Source: Acidobacteriota bacterium
GTDB taxonomy: Bacteria; Actinomycetota; Acidimicrobiia; Acidimicrobiales; UBA8190
Assembly (NCBI GenBank): GCA_028872975.1
Contig: JAGWNV010000070.1
Location: 1 to 10,142, forward strand
Reading direction: 5' to 3'
DNA length: 10,142 nucleotides
Notes under the pieces: generated by a model
The model's database searches: none
What the model was told of the DNA's origin: nothing
The model's input: the letters and a program-made list of their open reading frames with translations, nothing else
Shown here: piece by piece, positions 5,664-10,142 of the stretch
Layout of the letters: every line of letters begins with the position of its first letter
Position numbering within the stretch: position 1 is the stretch's first letter
Position numbers and translations under genes: made by a program

Positions 5664-7880
5664 TCAGGCGGCCGGTTCGGGGTCCCGGGGCAGGCCCAGG
5701 ATGCGCTCGGCGATCACGTTGCGCTGGACCTCGCTGGTGCCGCCGGCGATGGTGAGGCACCGGGTGGAGAGGAACCCCCGCGTCCACTGGGCGGCGTCGC
5801 CCTCGGTGGTGGCGCCCCGGGGGCCGAGCAGCACCAGGCCGAGCTCCTGGATGCGCTGCTCGTGCTCGACGCCGAGGAGCTTGCGCACGCTGGCCTCGGG
5901 GCCGGGCTCCACCCCCGATACCGACCGGAGCGTGGTCCGGGCGCCGAGGAGTGCCACCGACTGCGCCTCGGCCAGCAGGCCCCCGACCTTCTCGAGCACG
6001 GCCTCCTGGCCGACCGCCCCCTCCTCGCCCAGGGACCCGAGGATCCACTCGATCCCGAACCCGAAGGTGGCGCCCGAGGACATCGAGACGCGCTCGTTGG
6101 CGAGGGTGGTGCGGGCCAGGCGCCACCCGTCGTCGACCTCGCCCACGAGACAGTCGTCGGGGACGAAGACGTCGGTGAGGAACACCTCGTTGAAGAGGGC
6201 GTCGCCGGTGATCTCGCGAAGGGGCCGCACCTCGATGCCGGGGCTGCGCATGTCCACGAGGAAGTAGCTGATGCCCTGGTGCTTGGGCGCATCGGGGTTG
6301 GTGCGGGCCAGGCAGATGCCGAAGTCGGCCCTCTGGGCCACCGACGTCCACACCTTCTGCCCGGTGAGGAGCCATCCCCCGTCGCCCCGCACCGCCCGCG
6401 TCGAGAGGGCGGCCAGATCGCTGCCGGCGCCGGGCTCGCTGAAGAGCTGGCACCACACGAGCTCGCCCGCCAGGGTCGGCTCGACGAACCGTACCTGCTG
6501 CTCGGGGCTGCCGTGGGCGATGATGGTGGGCAGCGCCCATGCCCCCACGGCCAGGTTCGGCCGCCACACGCCGGCGGCGGCGAGCTCCTCGTCGATGAGG
6601 AGCTGCTCCACGGGATCCGAGCCCCGGCCCCAGGGCGGGGGCCAGTGGGGGGTGAGCAGCCCCGTCTCCACCAGCCGGGCCCGCTTGGCGGCGGTCCCCT
6701 CCGCCTCCTTCACGCTCGTCACGAGGGCCCGGATCTCGGCGCGGCGCGCCTCGGCCCCCTCGGGGAGCTCGGTCCCGAGGGTACGGCGGCTGCCCGAGCG
6801 CGCCAGGCGCGCCGCCTCGAGGCGCAGGGCCGTCGTCCCCCCGAGCAGCTGGCGCAACGACAGGGACCGGCGCAGGTGCAGGTGCGCGTCGTGCTCCCAG
6901 GTGAATCCCATGCCGCCGTGGAGCTGCACGCAGGCCTTGGCCGCCTCGACGTAGCCGTCGAGGGCGAGGCCGCCGGCGAGGACCGCCGCCAACCACGCCT
7001 GGGCGTCGTCGGCGCCGTCGGCGGCCCGGGCGGCGTCCCAGGCCAGGGCCGTCAGCTGCTCGACGGCCACCAGCATGTCGGCGAGCCGGTGCTTCACGGC
7101 CTGGAACTGCCCGATGGGCCTGCCGAATTGGCGGCGCTCCTTGGCGTACTCGGTCGTCGACTCGAGACACCACCGGGCGCCCCCGGCGCACTCGGCGGCC
7201 GCCACCACGAGCGCGGCCTGGCGCACGGCGCGGGCCTCCAGGGAGGGAAGCTGCCGGTGGGGCGGCACGAGGACGCCGGAGGCCGTGACCGTCCCCACCC
7301 GCCGGGACAGGTCGAGGGAGCCGGCCGGGACCCGGTCCACCCCCTCCTCCTCCAGGTCGAGGGCGACCCAGCAGGGGCCCTCCTCGTCGGCGACGGCCAC
7401 CTCGGCCAGGCACAGCCGCGCCGTCATGGCCCCGAGGACGGGGCTCAACGTGCCCGACACGGTGAGCGAGCCGTCAGGGCCCCGCACGGCGCCGAGACCG
7501 CCGGGCCCGGGCACGGCCACGGTGGCGGGCAGAGTCCCGTCGACGAGCGCCGGCAGGAGCTCCTTGGCGGCGGCGTCGTCGAGACGGCCGAGGACGGCGG
7601 CGGCGACGGCGGTGGAGGCGACGGGACCGGGCAGGCAGACCCGGGCCAGCTCTTCCACCACCACGGCCAGCTCGAGGAGCCCGAATCCCTGGCCGCCGTG
7701 CTCCTCGGCCACGTGCAGGCCGAGCCAACCCTGGGCGGCCAGGTCCTCCCACCAGCCGGGCAGGGGTTCCGCCTCGAGGTCGAGCACCGACCGGGCCGGG
7801 GCCAGCCCGCCGCGGGCCTCCACCCACCGCCGCACGGCGCGGCGCAGCTCCTCGTGCTCCTCCCCGATGCCGATGGGCAA
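5664..7880 (-). CDS. Fused two-domain acyl-CoA dehydrogenase (FadE34-type architecture)
   Basis: 738 residues, about twice a normal acyl-CoA dehydrogenase, containing two complete folds in tandem. N-half (about 1-365): helical domain with LAAQGWLGLHVAEEHGGQG, a divergent middle domain, then RRQFGRPIGQFQAVKH (249-264) and VQLHGGMGFTWEHD (318-331). C-half (about 375-738): WCQLFSEPGAGSD (476-488) and TGQKVWTS (506-513) of the flavin-binding middle domain, LANERVSMSSG (593-603) and IAGGTSEVQRN (711-721). Glu596 in ANER matches the isovaleryl-CoA-dehydrogenase-type catalytic base; the alternative Glu site (YEGT) is Gly in both halves. The N-half lacks both glutamates and the SEPGAGSD motif, so one active site per chain is expected, as in FadE34 and the alpha2beta2 ChsE enzymes of steroid side-chain oxidation. 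Start: TTG 7880 with GGAGG (7889-7893) 8 bases upstream. Substrate unknown; sterol-like or branched acyl-CoA is plausible. Confidence 0.92.
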   Translation of the reverse strand: MPIGIGEEHEELRRAVRRWVEARGGLAPARSVLDLEAEPLPGWWEDLAAQGWLGLHVAEEHGGQGFGLLELAVVVEELARVCLPGPVASTAVAAAVLGRLDDAAAKELLPALVDGTLPATVAVPGPGGLGAVRGPDGSLTVSGTLSPVLGAMTARLCLAEVAVADEEGPCWVALDLEEEGVDRVPAGSLDLSRRVGTVTASGVLVPPHRQLPSLEARAVRQAALVVAAAECAGGARWCLESTTEYAKERRQFGRPIGQFQAVKHRLADMLVAVEQLTALAWDAARAADGADDAQAWLAAVLAGGLALDGYVEAAKACVQLHGGMGFTWEHDAHLHLRRSLSLRQLLGGTTALRLEAARLARSGSRRTLGTELPEGAEARRAEIRALVTSVKEAEGTAAKRARLVETGLLTPHWPPPWGRGSDPVEQLLIDEELAAAGVWRPNLAVGAWALPTIIAHGSPEQQVRFVEPTLAGELVWCQLFSEPGAGSDLAALSTRAVRGDGGWLLTGQKVWTSVAQRADFGICLARTNPDAPKHQGISYFLVDMRSPGIEVRPLREITGDALFNEVFLTDVFVPDDCLVGEVDDGWRLARTTLANERVSMSSGATFGFGIEWILGSLGEEGAVGQEAVLEKVGGLLAEAQSVALLGARTTLRSVSGVEPGPEASVRKLLGVEHEQRIQELGLVLLGPRGATTEGDAAQWTRGFLSTRCLTIAGGTSEVQRNVIAERILGLPRDPEPAA

Positions 7881-7888
7881 GGCGACGA

Positions 7889-7893
7889 CCTCC
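7889..7893 (-). promoter_or_regulatory. Ribosome binding site fixing the TTG start of the fused dehydrogenase
   Basis: GGAGG lies 8 bases upstream of TTG 7880. There is no in-frame ATG or GTG nearby, and the protein from TTG begins with the family-typical IGEEHEELRRAVRRWVE helix, so this site decides the start. Confidence 0.75.
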
Positions 7894-7899
7894 GGCGAG

Positions 7900-7918
7900 G
7901 GCTCCCGGCGCGGGAGCC
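7900..7918. promoter_or_regulatory. Perfect 8-3-8 dyad in the dehydrogenase leader
   Basis: GGCTCCCG-GCG-CGGGAGCC is a perfect inverted repeat of 19 bases, 6 bases upstream of the ribosome binding site of the fused dehydrogenase. It could be an operator for the divergent MerR-type regulator or an RNA hairpin that limits ribosome access. Confidence 0.45.
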
Positions 7919-7952
7919 GACGGTGGCGGCCGCTGCGTCGCGCAGGCGACGG

Positions 7953-7968
7953 CTGACGGCCGCGTCAG
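7953..7968. promoter_or_regulatory. 6-4-6 dyad next to the candidate dehydrogenase promoter
   Basis: CTGACG-GCCG-CGTCAG is a perfect inverted repeat with a non-symmetric centre. It begins about where transcription would start from the TAACGT -10-like hexamer at 7981 to 7976, a repressor-like position. A weaker 5-4-5 repeat (GTCGC-GCAG-GCGAC) lies at 7937-7950. Confidence 0.4.
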
Positions 7969-7975
7969 GGGCGAC

Positions 7976-7981
7976 ACGTTA
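7976..7981 (-). promoter_or_regulatory. -10-like hexamer TAACGT for the dehydrogenase-MaoC unit
   Basis: TAACGT fits TANNNT and is one of the few AT-containing hexamers in this GC-rich gap. No -35 is convincing at 17-19 bases, which would suit an activator-dependent promoter. Confidence 0.3.
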
Positions 7982-8020
7982 CGCCGGGGGACGGTGCCCG
8001 AGCCACCTGGGGGCCGGCCG

Positions 8021-8026
8021 TAGGCT
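8021..8026 (+). promoter_or_regulatory. -10-like hexamer TAGGCT for the MerR-type gene
   Basis: TAGGCT fits TANNNT and ends 9 bases before GTG 8036, so the transcript would have little or no leader. There is no Shine-Dalgarno before this GTG, which fits leaderless translation. Confidence 0.35.
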
Positions 8027-8035
8027 CTCGGCCCA

Positions 8036-8833
8036 GTGGGCGAGGCCGGGGTGGAGGGCGCCACCGGGCAGCTGGACGCTGCCGAGGAGGGCGACGGGCA
8101 GCAGTGGCGGATCGACGATCTGGCGCGTCGGGCCGGGACCACCGTCGACACCATCCGCTTCTACCAGCGCGAGGGCCTCCTGCCACCGGCGACGCGCCGG
8201 GGGCGCAGCATGCACTACGGGCCGGCCCACCTGGAGCGCCTGGAGCGCATCCGCGACCTCCAGGCCCGCCACTTCACCTTGAAGGGGATCCGGGCCCTCG
8301 CCCAGGAGGGCCGTCTCACCATGCTCGACCGGCTCTTCACCGACCAGACCCGGGCCTACAGCCGCGACGAGCTCGTCGAGGAGTCGGGCCTCGCCCCCGA
8401 CCTCGTGGACCGCCTCGAGGAGACCGGGTTCCTCCCCACCCCCGAGTCCCGGGGGGCCCTCAGCTACGACGCCGAGGACCTCTCGGCGTTGGCGGTGACG
8501 GCGGCGTCGCTCCAGCGGGGCATGCCGGAGGCGGTGGCCCTGGCCCTGGCCCGCCTGTACCACCGCCACCTCGGGGCCCTCCACGAGGAGCTGCTCGCCA
8601 CCTTCGCCGTGAACGGCACCGGCCTGGCCCCGGCCATCGGCGAGGAGGACCTCGACGCCTTCCGCACCCTGGCCGCCAACGACATCGACGCCTTCCTCCA
8701 GGACTCCTGCGTGGCGCTCGAGTACCTCCATCGCCGCGGGATCCAGCAGCTCGTGGTGGAGGCCATGCGCCTGGCCGATGCCGTGGGGGGCAGCTACCGG
8801 CGACCCGAGGCCGGGGCGCCCCCGGCGTCCTGA
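8036..8833 (+). CDS. MerR-family transcriptional regulator with two winged-helix domains
   Basis: 265 residues from GTG 8036. After a Gly/Glu-rich lead (1-23), residues 24-90 form a MerR DNA-binding domain: WRIDDLARRAGTTVDTIRFY then QREGLLPP, RGRSMHY, and the recognition-domain helices HLERLERIRDLQARHFTLKGIRAL. Residues 108-172 repeat the same order in weaker form: YSRDELVEESGLAPDLVDRL, EETGFLP, RGALSYDAEDLSALAVTAASLQRGMPEAVAL. The remaining part (175-250) is helical, with a single Cys225, so it is not a metal-thiolate sensor of the MerR/CueR kind. A ligand such as an acyl-CoA is only a guess. The gene is divergent from the fused acyl-CoA dehydrogenase across 155 bases containing several dyads, the usual layout of a local regulator, so autoregulation and control of that unit are likely. 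GTG 8051 is an alternative start. The stop is 30 bases from the convergent DoxX-like gene. Confidence 0.88.
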   Translation: MGEAGVEGATGQLDAAEEGDGQQWRIDDLARRAGTTVDTIRFYQREGLLPPATRRGRSMHYGPAHLERLERIRDLQARHFTLKGIRALAQEGRLTMLDRLFTDQTRAYSRDELVEESGLAPDLVDRLEETGFLPTPESRGALSYDAEDLSALAVTAASLQRGMPEAVALALARLYHRHLGALHEELLATFAVNGTGLAPAIGEEDLDAFRTLAANDIDAFLQDSCVALEYLHRRGIQQLVVEAMRLADAVGGSYRRPEAGAPPAS

Positions 8834-8845
8834 GCGTCCCGGCCG

Positions 8846-8864
8846 GGGCGCCGGCCCGGCGCCC
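8846..8864. terminator. Bidirectional hairpin terminator between convergent genes
   Basis: GGGCGCCGG-C-CCGGCGCCC is a perfect 9-1-9 palindrome filling most of the 30 bases between the MerR-type stop (8833) and the DoxX-like stop (8864-8866, TAG on minus). Its last base overlaps that stop codon. It has no T-tract. Location and strength suggest a terminator serving both strands. Confidence 0.55.
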
Positions 8865-9313
8865 TAGAAGATGCCGATCAGGTGGTCGATCGACCAGACC
8901 TGCCAGCCGTGGAGCCCGAGGACGGCCACGCCGGCGAGGATCATCATGAGGTTCTGCCCCTGCTCCGCCCAGTCGTGGATCATCAGGGTGAAGTAGAGGA
9001 GGTTGAGGGCGATGCTGGCGAAGGCGGCCACAGGGGTGAGGAACCCGAAGGCGAGCCCGAGACCGAGGGAGAGCTCGCTGCCGAGCACCACGAAGGTCAT
9101 GGCGTGCGGGTGGGGCCGGACCACCTTCTCGAAGCCGGCCCGCACGACGCCCCAGCGGTGCTTGCCGGCGATGTCGGCGGCCCAGTTGATGCCGGCGTGG
9201 CGCTTCACCCAGGCCGTGAGGTTCTTGTGGCGGAAGCTCTCGAGCCACCACAGCCCCAGGCCGATGCGGAGCACGGCGCCCCACACGGCCGCGCTGGCGA
9301 GCGACGTGTGCAT
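8864..9313 (-). CDS. DoxX-like integral membrane protein
   Basis: 149 residues with four predicted membrane helices: about 6-25 (AAVWGAVLRIGLGLWWLESF), 72-90 (MTFVVLGSELSLGLGLAFG), 93-112 (TPVAAFASIALNLLYFTLMI) and 122-140. The first helix ends in FRHKNL, matching the R...G...F..K layout of DoxX-type proteins, and Glu80 in GSELSLGLGL followed by GFLTPVAA is the second conserved patch. Between helices 1 and 2 is a 40-residue basic, Trp-containing loop. DoxX-like proteins are linked to quinone or thiol redox work at the membrane in some bacteria, but most have no known role, and nothing here ties this one to a reaction. It lies 23 bases downstream of the HadA-like gene on the same strand and is probably co-transcribed. 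Start ATG 9313; no strong Shine-Dalgarno. Confidence 0.8.
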   Translation of the reverse strand: MHTSLASAAVWGAVLRIGLGLWWLESFRHKNLTAWVKRHAGINWAADIAGKHRWGVVRAGFEKVVRPHPHAMTFVVLGSELSLGLGLAFGFLTPVAAFASIALNLLYFTLMIHDWAEQGQNLMMILAGVAVLGLHGWQVWSIDHLIGIF

Positions 9314-9336
9314 GCCGGGGGGAAGGGCTCCGGCGC

Positions 9337-9834
9337 TCAGCCGCGGTGGATGACGTTGAAGCGCGACGTCACGACGGGCTCGCCCGTCTTGTCGTCTCGC
9401 CAGACCGTCTCGGTCACGACGAAGGTCATCGTGGCCCCCTTCGACTCCTTCGTGTAGGCGTCCACGATGGTGCCCTCGCCGGCCAGGACGTCACCCACGA
9501 ACACGGGGCGGTGGTAGACGAACTCCTGCTCGCCGTGGAGGATGAGCCCGCCCTTGGCCATGAGGGGCCCGAGGACCTCGCCCATGGGGTTGCCGGTGGG
9601 GGCGTCGTCGGGCTGGAGCTCGGGGTACTGGCCCCAGCTGTTCATGACGAAGGCGAAGGTGGGCGGCGCGGGGATGGCCGGCAGGCCGGCCGCCTTGGCC
9701 GCCCGGGGGTCGCCGTAGACGGGGTTCGAGTCGACCACGGCGGTGGCGAAGTTGGTCACCGCACCGCGCTCGACGACGACCGTCGACTTGCTCATGGCCT
9801 TGCCGATGATGCTCGTGAGCTCCACGTCCGCCAT
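9337..9834 (-). CDS. HadA-like MaoC-family dehydratase (FAS1-type dehydratase domain)
   Basis: 165 residues. The hot-dog fold shows VERGAVTNFATAV (22-34), SNPVYGDPRAAKAAG (36-50), IPAPPTFAF (54-62), then the central-strand signature LHGEQEFVYHRPVFVGDVLAGEG (99-121). This is the layout of mycobacterial HadA/HadC and related proteins. The catalytic Asp/His pair of hydratase 2 is not recognisable: the equivalent loop reads VVDSNPVYGDP, with no His where the MaoC protein at 5170-5592 has His40. In mycobacteria HadA pairs with catalytic HadB, so this protein may need a partner; the MaoC-type protein in this window is a candidate. Start: GGAGG (9841-9845) is 6 bases before ATG 9834. GTG 9855 and ATG 9840 are in frame but the site favours 9834. 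It precedes the DoxX-like gene by 23 bases and diverges from the enoyl-CoA hydratase gene. Confidence 0.87.
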   Translation of the reverse strand: MADVELTSIIGKAMSKSTVVVERGAVTNFATAVVDSNPVYGDPRAAKAAGLPAIPAPPTFAFVMNSWGQYPELQPDDAPTGNPMGEVLGPLMAKGGLILHGEQEFVYHRPVFVGDVLAGEGTIVDAYTKESKGATMTFVVTETVWRDDKTGEPVVTSRFNVIHRG

Positions 9835-9840
9835 CGCCAT

Positions 9841-9845
9841 CCTCC
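9841..9845 (-). promoter_or_regulatory. Ribosome binding site deciding the HadA-like start
   Basis: GGAGG is 6 bases from ATG 9834 but abuts ATG 9840 directly and lies inside the frame opened by GTG 9855. It therefore supports ATG 9834 as the true start. Confidence 0.65.
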
Positions 9846-9888
9846 GGTCGTCCACCGCCCGCGTCCCGTCGGGCCGGTCCGGGCCGAC

Positions 9889-9894
9889 ACCCTA
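9889..9894 (-). promoter_or_regulatory. -10-like hexamer TAGGGT for the HadA-like/DoxX-like pair
   Basis: TAGGGT (minus strand, 9894 to 9889) fits TANNNT and would start a transcript near 9882, leaving a leader of about 48 bases before ATG 9834. No good -35 is seen. Confidence 0.3.
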
Positions 9895-9900
9895 GCCAAG

Positions 9901-9944
9901 GCCCCGCCGGGCACGCCCGTCCGCCGAGCGCCGGCGGGGCGTGC
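9901..9944. repeat. Two overlapping, mutually exclusive inverted repeats
   Basis: GCCCCGCCGG (9901-9910) pairs perfectly with CCGGCGGGGC (9931-9940), and GCACGCCC (9911-9918) pairs perfectly with GGGCGTGC (9937-9944). The right arms share four bases, so only one pairing can form fully. The block lies in the 204-base divergent region between the HadA-like and enoyl-CoA hydratase genes, upstream of the candidate -10 for the former. It may be regulatory; no function is known to me. Confidence 0.45.
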
Positions 9945-9946
9945 GG

Positions 9947-10014
9947 CCGTGGCGCGCCGACCGGGGGCTGCTACCGGCCCCGCTCTGGGCGTGACGAGGG
10001 CCGTCCGTGGCGCG
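9947..10014. repeat. 10-base direct repeat upstream of the enoyl-CoA hydratase gene
   Basis: CCGTGGCGCG occurs at 9947-9956 and again at 10005-10014, 58 bases apart and in the same orientation. The second copy is 24 bases before the GTG start. Such spaced copies can be activator sites, but in DNA this GC-rich a chance match is possible. Confidence 0.3.
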
Positions 10015-10038
10015 ACGGGCCCATGCGAGGTGGGATCA

Positions 10039-10142
10039 GTGCGACTGGAGACGCTCGACTACGAAGAGGCCGGCGGCGTCGCCTGGGTGACCCTCAACCG
10101 GCCCGACGTCTTGAACGCCTTCAACACCACGATGCAGCGCGA
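10039..10142 (+). CDS. Enoyl-CoA hydratase/isomerase (crotonase family), N-terminal fragment
   Basis: The gene starts at GTG 10039 and is cut by the window edge after 34 codons. The visible part, MRLETLDYEEAGGVAWVTLN followed by RPDVLNAFNTTMQ, is the typical first beta-hairpin of crotonases, with the TLNRP...NAFN signature at about 18-29. These enzymes hydrate or isomerise enoyl-CoA thioesters, usually to the (3S) product, a different stereochemistry from the MaoC-type enzymes in this window. The catalytic glutamates and oxyanion-hole region lie beyond the edge, so hydratase, isomerase or another crotonase function cannot be told apart. GAGG (10027-10030) sits 8 bases before the GTG and supports this start; the ATG at 10023 is out of frame. 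It is divergent from the HadA-like gene. Confidence 0.85.
   Translation, partial: MRLETLDYEEAGGVAWVTLNRPDVLNAFNTTMQR

Noticed and set aside
5170..7413. A 747-codon minus-strand frame joining the MaoC gene to an upstream stretch
   Set aside because: Only the last 140 residues look like protein; the rest is an off-frame reading of the dehydrogenase gene. The MaoC gene has its own strong Shine-Dalgarno and ATG at 5592.
5640..8282. An 880-codon open frame on the plus strand, antisense to the fused dehydrogenase
   Set aside because: Its translation is rich in Gly, Arg, Pro and His with no domain, while the minus-strand frame has clear dehydrogenase motifs. Long antisense frames are a normal by-product of very high GC.
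8846..8864. The 9-1-9 palindrome as a MerR operator
   Set aside because: It lies between two convergent stop codons, not upstream of any gene, so a terminator is the simpler reading.
1..10142. CRISPR arrays, tRNA or rRNA genes, insertion sequences, phage or defence genes
   Set aside because: No regularly spaced repeats, no cloverleaf with a matching anticodon arm, no transposase or integrase motifs, and no compositional break were seen. The window reads as resident metabolic genes.

Overview
The window is very GC-rich, with roughly 70% or more G+C by eye. Its genes use GTG and TTG starts, and the predicted lipoprotein, MerR regulator and acyl-CoA enzymes all look actinobacterial. An acidimicrobial or related high-GC actinomycete is the best guess; this is inference from composition and gene families, with no marker gene to confirm it. 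There is no rRNA, tRNA, CRISPR array, transposase or phage gene. The window reads as ordinary chromosomal DNA dominated by acyl-CoA (lipid or steroid side-chain type) metabolism.

Layout. Positions 1-1644 (minus strand) hold a membrane-anchored serine D-Ala-D-Ala carboxypeptidase-like protein, followed by the start of an unrecognised gene that runs off the left edge. A GNAT acetyltransferase (1753-2391, plus) is divergent from the peptidase and convergent, with a 1-base gap, to a minus-strand pair: a stand-alone DUF35-type zinc-ribbon/OB-fold protein and a FabG-like SDR reductase (3580 down to 2393). From a shared 146-base divergent region, a MFE-2/HSD17B4-like (3R)-hydroxyacyl-CoA dehydrogenase runs to the right (3727-4629). 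A small predicted lipoprotein is apparently translationally coupled to it through an unusual CTG start (4626-5129). Convergent to these, on the minus strand, are a fused double-domain acyl-CoA dehydrogenase of FadE34 architecture (7880-5664) and then a MaoC-type (R)-hydratase (5592-5170). A MerR-family regulator with two winged-helix domains (8036-8833) diverges from the dehydrogenase across a 155-base region rich in perfect dyads. A HadA-like dehydratase and a DoxX-like membrane protein form a minus-strand pair (9834 to 8864). An enoyl-CoA hydratase starts at 10039 and leaves by the right edge.

How they could work together. Dehydrogenase, hydratase (MaoC and crotonase types) and (3R)-hydroxyacyl-CoA dehydrogenase supply the first three chemical steps of a beta-oxidation cycle. 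No thiolase or acyl-CoA ligase is present, so the pathway is incomplete here and the substrate is unknown. The MerR protein is the natural candidate regulator of the divergent dehydrogenase-MaoC unit. I found no clearly new biological system. The points most worth checking are the CTG/TGA start overlap, the double-wHTH MerR protein with its dyads, the one-active-site fused dehydrogenase, and the overlapping inverted repeats at 9901-9944.
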